21,804 nucleotides of DNA from Isoetes engelmannii (GCA_011763485.2 JAANSK020264828.1:1-21804), one strand, 5' to 3'. Shown: positions 11,727 to 20,558, counted from the stretch's first letter. Numbers and translations are program-made. Notes: generated from the letters alone by a model not told the origin.

Positions 11727-12150
11727 CTTGAAGATGCAAAATTCTGAAATATTAGAACTTAATTATCTATAAATTTATGTTGTCTATCTTCGGTTATAAA
11801 TTTTGAGCTCTCCTTTGTGTAATTTTGGGAAAACAAACTATCAGTCAAGCTTATATATAGTTCGTGATGGCTCTTGAAGGTGCAAAATTCTGAAATATTA
11901 GAACCTTTTGTCTATCTTATGTTTTAAATTTCGAAATTCGTTGAAGTTTAAGGAAACAAAGTCTAAATCAAGCTTATATATATATTATATAGTCCATGAT
12001 GGCTCTTGAAGATGCACAATTCTACAATATTAGAACCTAATTATCTACAAATTTTTGTTGTCTATCTTATGTTATACATTTTGAACTCTCGTCGTTTTGT
12101 GTAATTTTGAGAAAACAAAGTATCAATCAAGCTTATGTATATTCTATATT
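11727..12150. repeat. Three diverged ~140-bp tandem copies in hAT
   Basis: CTTGAAGATGCAAAATTCTG begins at 11727 and recurs with changes at 11873 and 12005, giving periods of 146 and 132 bp. Each unit goes on through an ATATTAGAAC block, TTGTCTATCTT, a TTTTGAG/ATTT block, GAAAACAAA and AATCAAGCTTATATAT. The divergence suggests duplication well before the element reached this site. Confidence 0.8.
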
Positions 12151-12287
12151 TTTAAACTTGGTACACTTTTTTTTGTTTATACTTGGAATGGAGAACCCAA
12201 TATGATAAGTATCCATAGATGAATTTCCATTTTCGCTTTCTTGTTCTCTATATACTTGAAGAAGTGTGAATCAAACAAAAATTTCTC

Positions 12288-12744
12288 AAGCAAAACAAAA
12301 TTCTCTAAATGTGCATTGCCAGATAAGCCCCCATCAAAAACTTTCTCAAGCAAAACAAAATTCCCTAATTGTGTCCTTCGGGACATGGTCTAGTGGCAGG
12401 ACCTTAAACCACCACACCCGAGGTCACGGGTTCAAACCTGGCCAATATCGGTCTAATAATGTTGACCTTAAAATTCCATTGCCCCGAGGTCACGGGTTCA
12501 AGTATGATCAATTCGTCCTGTGGTAGAGACCTTAAACCTGCCATATGTAATGAATAATCACATGCAAAGCAGCTCCTAGCATATCGCGCCTAGGAGTGCA
12601 TTGGCTTCCATATGATTTGTAGAATAAAGTGAAGTATAATGTAATCATGATATGATGATGAATAGATTGTCGTCCTTCAAGAAAAATTCCCTAAATGTGC
12701 ATTGTCAGAAAAATTCCCTAAATGTGCATTGCCAGATAAGCCCT
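12288..12744. repeat. Short repeats around the SINE site
   Basis: CTCAAGCAAAACAAAATTC occurs at about 12286 and 12346. TAAATGTGCATTG, preceded by AATTCTC or AATTCCC, occurs at about 12306, 12692 and 12720, twice followed by CCAGATAAGCCC. The SINE inserted into one unit of this array, which explains why the same words appear on both sides of it. Confidence 0.75.
12380..12665 (+). mobile_element. tRNA-derived SINE nested in hAT
   Basis: The element starts GGGACATGGTCTAGTGG. It has an RNA polymerase III A box, TGGTCTAGTGG (12386-12396), and a B box, GGTTCAAACC (12429-12438), at tRNA-like spacing, then a non-tRNA body. A second GAGGTCACGGGTTCAA copy (about 12485-12501) duplicates the B-box region. 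The body has a stem CTCCTAG/CTAGGAG (12573-12596). ATTGTGTCCTTC (12368-12379) and ATTGTCGTCCTTC (12666-12678) flank it as a target duplication with a one-base difference. It has no coding capacity and would depend on a LINE partner. No poly(A) tail is seen; the 3' end is GATGATGAATAG. I do not recognise the family. Confidence 0.85.
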
Positions 12745-12968
12745 TTCATCAGATTGTGAGTATGCAGTTTGTACATTCCTATGGTTATCCCTCATTTTTT
12801 TAACAGTCTTATACGAGCTATTGTGAATTGAATATAATTGATGAGAACTACATATTTTTTGAAGGCGTCAATTGAGAACTTGATTTTTAAATTTTGTGTC
12901 AAATGTGAACTTGAAATTTTAAAAAGTTGTCAAAAGAAAATTCCTTATATTTTGAATTTGAGACACTG

Positions 12969-12976
12969 TAGCCGAG
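12969..12976. repeat. Right target-site duplication of hAT
   Basis: TAGCCGAG directly follows the right terminus GAGACACTG and is identical to the left copy at 11113-11120. Confidence 0.93.
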
Positions 12977-13128
12977 GCTCCAACAAAACGCTTTTCTGGT
13001 TTAGGTCTACACAACAGCATTCTTTTGTATAAGACTGGGCTGTTTTCTAGCCAGAAAAGATGGCCGATGCGTGGAGTGCGGAGGCCAGCTTTTGACATAA
13101 CGGAAAAAGAACCTCTCATTCTGTGACC

Positions 13129-13241
13129 GGAATGCGGGGTAGAATCAGCGGAATGCGAGGTAGAAACAACGGAATGTGGAGTAGAAACAACAGAATGTGA
13201 GGGAATGTGGAGTAGAAACAACAGAATGTGAGGTAAAGAAC
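13129..13241. repeat. 21-bp minisatellite
   Basis: Four full units resembling GGAATGTGGAGTAGAAACAA plus a C lie at 13129, 13150, 13171 and 13202. A 10-bp partial copy sits at 13192 and a partial copy at 13223. Because 21 is a multiple of 3, the minus strand stays open and reads as a heptad (PHSVVST-like); I take that as a by-product and not a gene. The array starts two bases after the stop codon of the split ORF. Confidence 0.88.
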
Positions 13242-13243
13242 TA

Positions 13244-13343
13244 GGTAATGCACTGGCAAAGCGAATTCCGTGCTGTAATTTTTCAAGGCGGCAGAGCCGC
13301 CCAAAAAGATTGCTGCCGGAATTTGCTTTGCCAGTGCATTACC
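13244..13343. repeat. 100-nt near-continuous hairpin
   Basis: The terminal 26-nt arms (13244-13269 and 13318-13343, starting GGTAATGCACTGGCAAAGC) match at 25 of 26 positions. Pairing resumes inward with a few bulges up to the apex GGCGGC-AGA-GCCGCC (13287-13301). The whole unit therefore folds into one stem of nearly 50 bp with a 3-nt loop. No flanking target duplication was found. It may be a compact foldback/MITE or a small-RNA precursor; nearly perfect pairing over the full stem favours an inverted-duplication origin. Confidence 0.8.
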
Positions 13344-14520
13344 GGACGTAATACACTAAACCTTTAAATTTCCACAAGAACTTTGCTTCAGATTCAAGGG
13401 CAGGCTGCGCTGCTTCTGGGTGGTAGTAGAATTTCTGCCTTATAATTTTTGTAGAATATAGACGTAATTTAAAGCTTTAAAGCTTCTATATTTCGAAGTG
13501 GAATCTCGAAGTAAAACATCCTCATGAGTATGTGTTGCTTGCTAACAGAAGGGATAAAATCCCTTCGCAACAAAACGCCCAAATCTTCACCATAGCTGCG
13601 CTTCCGGCTCTTAGGACCGCCAAAGTTCTACATTCTTAGGCCCAAATCTTCGCCATCGCTGCCAAACTGCTTCTTAGTTCGCCAGACCTGGAGTTCGGTT
13701 CTTCTGCCCTCCGATGCAACAGAGAAAGAACACACGAACAAAAAACAGGGGAATTAAAAACAAATAAGGGGTAAACCCAAGCGGCGCCGCTACGCACAGC
13801 GGAGAACAAAATACATGATATAAAATGAATAGAATTTCGCAGTAATTTCTACCTCCTGTTTATTACGTTTCTGCATTGCATCTTTATGGGTTTTCTTCCA
13901 GGTTTCCTTCAAAGCCATTGATCTTCAGGATATTCCCAGTATTATCCAATATCTATGGCTATTAACATTTCAACCTAAAATTACAAAACACGAACCAATG
14001 GTGCAAATCCAAACACATGGTCTACAAATAACTGCGCATATTATCCAAAAAAACAACCATTGAGCCTAAAAAAAAAGGGAGGGGGAAAATGTGTTCGTCT
14101 CTTGCCGCCTCTGCATTTCGGCAGGGCACCAACACCAACACCTGCAGATGATAAACCTCCTCTGCTTAATCTCCCAAACTTGAAGCAAATCCGCCCCCGA
14201 GCAAATCCCTGCCGGACTGAAGCCTTGGAGCTTCGACCTGCCTTCAAATTCTGGCCACCCTGCCTGCCGGAATGATGCCTCCGAGCTCTGCCTTGCCTTC
14301 AAACCCTACTCTGACTGCAACAAGATACACCCAAAAAGGTACTGCGGACTCTGCTCCTTAAACCGGTCTGGATAGCAGATCTTGGGGCTCAATCGGCCCT
14401 GAACGCCAGCAGTGTCGACCTGCGCTCAACCTCATTAACCTGTACGCGACCTCATCCCGCTGCGTTGCTTAAACAAAGACACCTCCCCTGGAGCTAAATC
14501 CGCTGGCAGCAAGAAGAGCT
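13344..14520. other. No recognised gene; GC-richer block
   Basis: GCCCAAATCTTC(A/G)CCAT occurs at 13577 and 13640 (63-bp offset). Open frames at 14041-14302 on both strands show no motif. Read on the minus strand, the block 13560-14800 has the composition of a transcript leader or non-coding element, but nothing identifies it. Confidence 0.4.
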
Positions 14521-14537
14521 GGAGGAATCGAACCTCC
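14521..14537 (-). other. tRNA-like T-arm / pol III B box
   Basis: On the minus strand GGAGGTTCGATTCCTCC is a perfect 5-bp T stem with a TTCGATT loop, and it contains the exact B box GGTTCGATTCC. Upstream of it AGAGCGCT resembles the end of a tRNA D arm, but the spacing is too short for an anticodon arm and no matching acceptor stem is present. It may be a damaged tRNA-derived SINE head or chance. Confidence 0.35.
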
Positions 14538-14555
14538 GTCAGGCACCAGCGCTCT

Positions 14556-14875
14556 CATAAACATCCCTTATTGAGTGGGGCGGCAGATGCTTCCCTCATC
14601 CCAGACTAACAGAACACTGGCGCCTTCAATCCTCTCCAAATCCGTCTCACTGACCTCCCGGCATCGAGCGGAGATCTGTCCTTGGAACACAGATCTTGCT
14701 ATTTCAGGACCTTAGATACAGGTCCACAAATCCGACGATAATACAGAGGAAAACCTTCGGACGCCATTAAGCAGCTCTAATTATAAAAAATATACGAATT
14801 TCTATACAATACAGGGCCAAAATCTTACCCCAAACCATGAAAATGCAATACGAAACTCAATAAGGGATGTTTATG
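14556..14875. repeat. Exact 21-bp inverted repeat pair, 278 bp apart
   Basis: CATAAACATCCCTTATTGAG plus T (14556-14576) is exactly complementary to ACTCAATAAGGGATGTTTAT plus G (14855-14875). The enclosed 278 bp holds no ORF that I can assign, and the arms do not extend. It could be the ends of a short foldback element or the trace of an inverted duplication; no clear target duplication was seen. Confidence 0.8.
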
Positions 14876-14961
14876 TATTACAATTTCTGAAGACACAACA
14901 AAATGCGAGATGCAAAAGTGTGTGTTTTTAGGAAAGGTAACCTCGCCATGTGTCAAGGCAC

Positions 14962-15125
14962 TGTTGGATGCGGCGATTGAAGTGAAGGTCATGTGTTTTC
15001 CCCTCAATACGTCTTGGGGAAATATGGGTTTCACTATAAAATGTTTGTTGGATGCGGCGATCGAAGTGGTCAGGTGTTTCCCCATCAATACGTCTTGGGA
15101 AATATGGGTTTCACTACAAAATGTT
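14962..15125. repeat. ~84-bp tandem duplication
   Basis: TGTTGGATGCGGCGATTGAA (14962) recurs at 15046 with few changes, and both units go on through CAATACGTCTTGGG and AAATATGGGTTTCACTA to AAAATGTT. The unit lengths are 84 and 80 bp. It is a recent-looking local duplication in non-coding DNA. Confidence 0.88.
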
Positions 15126-15218
15126 TGATAGAGCAGGTGGCTTAAGGTGGAGAGGTGGTTCTTCCACCTGCCTTAGATGCTAACAAGGATTAAAATGCAA
15201 GATGTTTCCATTACGCTT

Positions 15219-15495
15219 GGCAACATGGATAGGTTTCGTATGTATAAATGCAAAATTTTGGATATATGAAGTAAAAGAATAGGTATTTTGAGGTTAAAAA
15301 CATATTTCTTGTACTTTTCTCCTACCGGTGGGGAATGTTATTTTTTGGCTTATGCGAACCTTAAGTTTCGCTTACGCGACGAAATAGTGTGTTTCACGTA
15401 AGCGGAATTAAAAAAAATAAAAATAAATAAATTAAATTTTGCTTACGCGAAACACACTGTTCTGCTTACGTGAAAAGTGTCTCGAGTAAGCGAAA
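15219..15495. repeat. Dyad cluster 1 (TTTCGCTTACGCGA family)
   Basis: Sites of a TTCGC-TTAC-GCGAA dyad lie at 15366-15379, 15392-15407, 15437-15452, 15461-15475 and 15481-15495, in both orientations, with a weaker TATGCGAA at 15351. AGTGTGTTTCACGTAAGC (15386-15403) and GCTTACGCGAAACACACT (15441-15458) form an 18-bp inverted repeat with one mismatch around an A/T-only-like loop. About 130 bp to the left lies GGCAACATGGATAG (15219-15232), which also precedes the second cluster. This is one member of a repeat family; no right-hand boundary was found. Confidence 0.75.
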
Positions 15496-15499
15496 TCAA

Positions 15500-16390
15500 A
15501 AAAAGGAAAAAAAAAACTAGTCAAAAGCACGTTTGATTAATTTGCACAGAAATTTGCAAGGTTATTATTCATCATGCAAGATATCAAGTATATTTCACAT
15601 CCTTGAATGTTCACTTGTAGTGTTTATAGTTCCCCCAAAGCAACTTCTAAGCAAGGGATCAAAGTTAAAAAATGTGAAGAAAAATTATAGTGATATTTGT
15701 TGGAATCATTTCAGTGCCTCTTGAGCAAGGCCATTCTCAGGCATACATGTTGAATAGGTTACCTGCAATGCATGTTGAGTATGCATGGTTATTCCACACG
15801 TCTAGTGGAAGCACCCAACGTAAAACCTGGCGCACCATACTTGAATAAGAAAACTGGTGGTGAAGACTGACAACCAAGTTTGCCATTGATCGAAGTGTTG
15901 CCGTCCTTGACTGTATAAGATCACTTCATTCGCTTTTTACCTTCTACTTGCATCTTGTCCATACACACACCCCATACACATTTTGGGCATGTCCTGCAAT
16001 CATTGCTCCTCAAGAAACATCATTTCTACTCGAAAGTTTCTCAAACACTTTGTGTACCTTGTCTAGGCTTTCCATGTTTTGCATACATGCAAACATGGTG
16101 GTTCCTGTACAATCCTTAAGGATGGAGATGGTCCCCTCGTTATTGCAAAGTTTCCATCTGTAGAACAATTGAATGGATGCTACAATCAAGCTTCACACGA
16201 TTTGCTGGTTTTGTAACGACTTGAAAATGCTTGATTGACTTCAACCAAATTTCTATGTTAGACACAAATGCGAATAAGGATGACCACCCAAAACAGAGAT
16301 CCTCTACAACCGATGACGATACGTAGTTACCTGACCAATTCAACCTCCTTCCCATTTTAACACACCAGCAGTAGGCAATATACATTCTTT
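15500..16390. other. No recognised gene
   Basis: Short frames on both strands (15533-15724, 15948-16163, 16140-16412) carry no motif I know. The sequence is AT-rich and non-repetitive within the window. Confidence 0.4.
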
Positions 16391-16650
16391 CTGTTATCAA
16401 ATTAGGCTCCATGCCTCCTCGATGGCAGCCCCTTCAAACATAATTTCTTTCTGTAAAAACCATCAGCAAGTTAGCTAGAATATTCTGTATCACTAGCATA
16501 AAAACTAATATAATGTCTGATATAGTTGTTTCTGGTATTAAATTAGGCTCCATGCCTCCTCCCCGGGCAATTTCTTCATACATAATTCTTTAAAGGGCAC
16601 CAGCAAATTAGATAGAATGTTCTCTATCTCTAGCACAAAAACTAACAATA
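16391..16650. repeat. ~141-bp tandem duplication
   Basis: AAATTAGGCTCCATGCCTCC starts near 16399 and again near 16540. Both copies go on through a TTC..CATAATT block, CAGCAA.TTAG.TAGAAT and TAGCA.AAAAACTAA. The copies differ by substitutions and small indels, so the duplication is moderately old. It is non-coding. Confidence 0.8.
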
Positions 16651-17670
16651 CACGCAATATGGACATGTCTTCAAGCATGCAATTCATAGAATTGTGCAGG
16701 GTGCTTCTCAAACTAGAGCAACTTAGTCATACGAGTAAAATTCATGATACAAATCTTACAAATTGGTGCCTGCACAGTTGAAATCAAGATCTTCTTGCAT
16801 CAATAATGACAACTACTGATATTACTAGGAATAACTACTTGAATTTAGTGTGTCAAAATTTCACGTGGCTATGAAACCATCTGTTCTCCGTGATGTGGTT
16901 GTAAAAGGTGGTCCCACACGGCACATTTAGCTTGATCGTAGTGTTGGTATGGAAGAGGTAAGAATGGATGTTGTCTCTTTTGGTCTTTGACACTTCCAGA
17001 TTATCAATGAAGAAGTGATTTTTTTTTTATCTCTCGCTTTTCCTTATCTGCATTGATGCAGCAGCGGAATAAGATTCAAACAGGACAGGGTAAGAAAACG
17101 TATGACCAGAGTCAGTTCTGATTGCAAGCATGGAGTCCAGATTAGAAACCAATGATATTGTATGATATGGAGTCAAGCTTATAGTAGGCCAACTCTTTTT
17201 AACTATATTCCTCTTTATCTATGTATTTATGTAGGTTCATCTATGTACAGATTCTGGTCTCCATTTACAAGAACTGGACGATCATCTTATACTCATTTCT
17301 AATGAGCTTCTTGATAATTGCTGGGGAGCTTGACCCTGCTCGTTCTGGGAGCTTCGTAGGGAAAGGTATCCTGTTTTTCAGTTACAGAAATGAAGCATGG
17401 GCCTCTACTGGTGAGACTTGGCTTAATCAAATAATGAGCTAATGATTGCAAGTACATGGAAACTTGGACTAGATGTGGGATGGCAATAAGTTCAGTGCAA
17501 TCAGATCATTGTGTCCCACATGACACATCTAGTATATGACTTCTCATTGCCTTTGTATTAATTGGTCTATAGCAACAAACCCTTCTCCTCCAGATGTTAA
17601 GAAAACCTTTGTTTCTTTCTCAAATATGAACATGATTACTATTACTTACAGCTGAATTTTAACATGCCAG
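16651..17670. other. No secure gene
   Basis: A plus-strand stretch around 17235-17330 reads in one frame as LHLQELDDHLILISNELL, which looks exon-like and leucine-rich. It lies after an acceptor-like TTATGTAG, but I cannot assign it. It could be an upstream exon of the open frame that begins near 17673. The rest shows nothing. Confidence 0.25.
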
Positions 17671-17672
17671 GC

Positions 17673-18046
17673 TCACTTTGAACAAGGATATACAAAGGTT
17701 GGAGCAGGATATTCAATTCAACAATGAGAGGCGGCATTCACATTTATTTGCATCTGTTGCACCCAACGTTGTGACACCTGCAAGCAACTCAAATTTTCAT
17801 TCTGCTAGACCTGATTATCGAACTCCACCTTCTATTTCTACTCACAGCAAGTGCGATGCATTGAATTATATAGATATGGTGTCTGAGTTACGTTGTGTGC
17901 AGCATGGTCAAGTAAGGATGCACAGACTACTGAATTCCTGGACTACAATAATGCATATGGATGATGCTATAGTACTATTTAAGCATTATCATTGTAAAAT
18001 ATTGTCCATGCAAGAGGATATACAACATGTTATGGCAGACAACTAA
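17673..18046 (+). CDS. Unidentified 122-codon open frame, possible exon
   Basis: This is the longest open frame of the right-hand half. It follows an acceptor-like GCCAG and begins LTLNKDIQRLEQDIQFNNER, a charged, heptad-friendly stretch that could form a short coiled coil. A Ser/Thr/Pro-rich middle follows, then a second helical part ending MQEDIQHVMADN and TAA. There is no ATG near the beginning, which fits an internal or terminal exon rather than a whole gene. I do not recognise the family. Base and codon use look coding-like. It may be the 3' exon of a decayed or spliced gene whose upstream exons lie to the left. Confidence 0.35.
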
Positions 18047-18695
18047 CATTAGATCCCTCTTGGCGAAGCAATAAACCAACGAATGTTTACACTAGGAAAT
18101 GAAATAAATTACTTCTGCCCAAAACACAATCTTCATGCCATATGAATGGAAGGATAAGGAATTGTAACCTGGTAATTCCAAGTGCCTTGAAGACGCATCT
18201 GCTGGTAGACTTGAATGGATTCCTCTCTGTATTCATGATCGGCATAAGATCCAATCATAGAGGGCTAAATAGGCGTTCTGCACCTTTTGTGTAGGGCAGA
18301 CCCATCTGCACAGTTGTCCTTAGCAGAGGTTCCAATGACAAGCTTAGCATCATATCTTGCACCTGGACGTTAATAGTGCAGGGTAGGTTATTAGATTTCC
18401 AGAAGTTTAAAAGTTCACCATGTCTACAGTAGCAAATGGGTGACTGCAATAGTCATTATTCGGAGTTAGAGGAACAAATTTATATTTCTATTGTTGAGCA
18501 ACCGTATCTTGTTGCCATATGTATTCCTCAAAATTTTTGCTCCCTCGATTCTTAACAGGGTGCCCTTTCCAAAGGAAAGACAATGAGCACCATGGTTCAG
18601 CAAACAAGAATCTGGTAGGATCTTATCTATCCAAATTGTAATTTAAACAATAGCTATATGAACAACGGAATTGAAGCATGATGAGCATCACTTCA
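18047..18695. other. No recognised gene
   Basis: Nothing assignable on either strand; the minus-strand frame 18255-18449 has no motif. Confidence 0.4.
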
Positions 18696-18905
18696 AAGAG
18701 AAATTAATCTATAGAAATGGTGTAAGGGGATAAAAGAAATACCTTGTTCCGTGGTAGAAGAATGACACCAATAAATCTAGTAATGACAACCGTAGTCTTG
18801 TTTCTTATGCATATCAACTGTTTATTTTAGCAGAGAACAGTAAGGAAGAGAAATTAATCTATAGAAACGGTGTAACGGGATAGAAGAAGTATCTTGCTCC
18901 CATGG
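18696..18905. repeat. Direct repeat, 150-bp offset
   Basis: AAGAGAAATTAATCTATAGA at 18696 recurs at 18846, and both copies run about 60 bp through GGTGTAA(G/C)GGGATA and a CTTG(T/C)TCC(C/G) block. The second copy ends at the left side of the dyad-bearing element. Confidence 0.8.
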
Positions 18906-18988
18906 CCACCGTGGAATTTCCATGAATTTCCCTGGTCCTAGATGAGATCCGACGGTTCTAGGGCTCTCCAGCTGCACAATTTTCTTAC

Positions 18989-19334
18989 ATGGCGGCAACG
19001 TGGATAGCCTCAGAGGGACTTAATGTTCCAACCCCCGTTTGTACAAACGTGATAAAAATCTTCTTAGAATTCGCTTACGCGAACTGAATTGTCGCTTACG
19101 CGAAACACTCTTCGCGTAAGCGAAACAATTGTTTCGCGTAAACAAAAATTTAGAAAGCTTCATTTATGCGAGAAGTTTTTTCGCGTTATTTCGCTTACGT
19201 GAAAATTTTACGGCACCTTTGCCGTATTATGCATTGAAATTGTGCAATATCATTTGAATAATATATATTTAGCAGGCATGCCTAATAAACCGAGGTCACC
19301 TAAATCCTGCGATTACAGGCTATCCACGTGCCAT
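18989..19334. mobile_element. MITE-like element with dyad cluster 2
   Basis: ATGGCGGCAACGTGGATAGCCT on the left (18989-19010) and AGGCTATCCACGTGCCAT on the right (19317-19334) form an imperfect terminal inverted repeat around 346 bp without an ORF. Inside, TTCGCTTACGCGAA-type dyads lie at 19070-19083, 19091-19106, 19111-19126, 19132-19143 and 19189-19205. Perfect palindromes are GCGAAACAATTGTTTCGC (19120-19137) and GTTTGTACAAAC (19037-19048). No target duplication is evident, so the exact borders are uncertain. Its left end resembles that of cluster 1, so both belong to one family. Confidence 0.6.
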
Positions 19335-19605
19335 GCCACACTGAAATTAATATTATTCTTTCATTTTTTAATTTCCTCATCGAAGGGTCACGAAAATTAA
19401 TAAAATTATGAAAATTAGAAGATCTCTGCTTGCTCTCGGAGTTTTCCAACGCTTCGTATTGCCGAGGTCTTCATCCCTAGAACTCACCAATGATGCAGTA
19501 TTTTCTTGTTGAATGGCAAGGGAATAATTAATTCAATACATATATATATTCTCGAAGACTATATGCAATGTCTGTAATCTGATATAAACATGTTATATTT
19601 ATCAG

Positions 19606-20078
19606 GTCTATGATCGGCTAGTTTGCAGCTCCATCGCTGGTGTGAATGATGTTCGCTTTGAGTTTTTCATCAAACAGGTTTGATTTTGTGGATGTAAAGC
19701 TTTCGTGGGCATATTGCGATGATACCATGATCCTCAGTATCAACCAGATTTACTTATGTTGGGCAACAGAATATTGGGAACAATATAATAAAGAGAGTGT
19801 TGCTTACAGTAATGGCATGCCAAACATATTGATTGGACTTGTTGAGCATAGCATGTACTTACAGGAGAAGAAAACTTAGGAATCTATTAAAATAGGATGC
19901 TTACTTTCACAATTGACAATTTGCTGCATGTTTATCAGATCTTAACATAAGTTACATGCTTCATCTTACCATAACATTAACATGCCATATGAACAATAAG
20001 AGGCCAACGTCATAAATGGCAAGTTAACTTTTCTTCTTCTATTTGCAGGTATTTCCAAGAATAAAGGATTCACTTCAG
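19606..20078 (+). pseudogene. UTP25/DEF-like gene fragment (two exons)
   Basis: Exon 19606-19677 (24 codons, after an ATCAG acceptor and before GTTTGA) reads VYDRLVCSSIAGVNDVRFEF. Exon 20049-20078 (10 codons, acceptor TTGCAG, donor GTTAGT) reads VFPRIKDSLQ. Together they match the stretch of UTP25 (digestive organ expansion factor), a U3 snoRNP-associated nucleolar protein of ribosome biogenesis, that runs like VYERFDCxSI..VDDARFEYF then VFPKIKDSVQGG. A third piece after an acceptor at 20155 starts GGTVLLAAS in the right place but soon reaches a stop and loses similarity. The upstream and downstream helicase-like parts were not found, so it is a captured or duplicated unprocessed fragment. 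The identity rests on about 35 residues. Confidence 0.5.
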
Positions 20079-20558
20079 GTTAGTATTCATCTTGTAGCTC
20101 CTGGAGGGCTTAATTTTAGCATCATTTTACGTATTAGACTTGCAATTAAGTGCAGGGCGGAACAGTGCTGTTGGCAGCCTCACAAGAACATTAGCTACGA
20201 CAGGTTTGTTGCTAGGCTTCTGTAATAGCAGCGAAAGCATACCTAAATATGCAGCACAAATGGTTGGAATCCAAGGAAATGACCTGATAGAGTTCAACTC
20301 TTGATTGTACAACTTAATCGAAGAAAGTTATCATACCATATTTTAGCAGTTTCTCAGTTCAGATCTTTACTGTTCCAACCATCCTATATTGCTTGGTAAT
20401 CGAATGTAGAGTGCTTCATATGCTGTTTAATATTTTAAAGGAGTTGCTTTTATCATGTGCTGATGAGGATAGGCATTTTATGGTTTATAATTCATCTATT
20501 TTAAGAAAACATTGCATTCTACGTTCGTTCATCATTAATTCTCTCCATTTGTTTCAGA

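Larger units (their letters stand above)
11121..12968. mobile_element. Non-autonomous hAT transposon, 1,848 bp
   Basis: The left terminus CAGTGTCTCGAATT and the right terminus AATTTGAGACACTG form a 14-bp terminal inverted repeat with one mismatch. An exact 8-bp duplication, TAGCCGAG, flanks it. CAGTG-type ends plus an 8-bp duplication define the hAT superfamily. Internally it keeps only the C-terminal dimerisation part of the transposase, so it cannot mobilise itself. It also contains a motif-rich left end (GTTGTCA repeats), related sequence at the right end, a three-copy tandem array and a nested SINE. The ends are well preserved and the target duplication is perfect, so the insertion is not very old; the SINE arrived later. 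Confidence 0.93.
10983..13126 (+). pseudogene. 95-codon ORF split by a hAT insertion
   Basis: The first half (10983-11120, 46 codons, ATG start) runs exactly to the left border of the hAT element. The second half (12977-13126, 49 codons plus TGA) resumes in the same frame after the right-hand copy of the 8-bp target duplication. Before the insertion this would have been one uninterrupted frame. The peptide is basic, rich in Lys, Arg, Ser and Thr, with no signal peptide or membrane span that I can see. APTKT (first half) and APTKR (second half) reflect a short direct repeat in the DNA. I recognise no family. An in-frame TAG lies just upstream of the ATG and a minisatellite begins just after the stop. 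It may have been a real small gene or exon, or a chance frame: about 1 in 100 random stretches stay open this long. Confidence 0.4.

Noticed and set aside
12386-12438. Functional tRNA gene
   Set aside because: A and B boxes are present, but there is no cloverleaf with a proper acceptor stem; the flanking target duplication shows a SINE.
13116-13304. Minus-strand frames with heptad PHSVVST-like repeats
   Set aside because: They are produced by the 21-bp minisatellite, whose period is a multiple of three; composition and context do not support a gene.
11122-13343. A larger element spanning from the 10913 foldback to the 13343 hairpin
   Set aside because: The two foldbacks have unrelated ends, while CAGTGTCTC termini with the 8-bp duplication define a clean shorter element.
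14512-14580. Complete tRNA gene on the minus strand
   Set aside because: Only the T-arm is perfect; acceptor pairing and a full anticodon arm are missing.
15366-15495. CRISPR-like array in the dyad cluster
   Set aside because: Spacing is irregular, orientation alternates and the context is a plant genome; it is a dyad cluster, not direct repeats with spacers.
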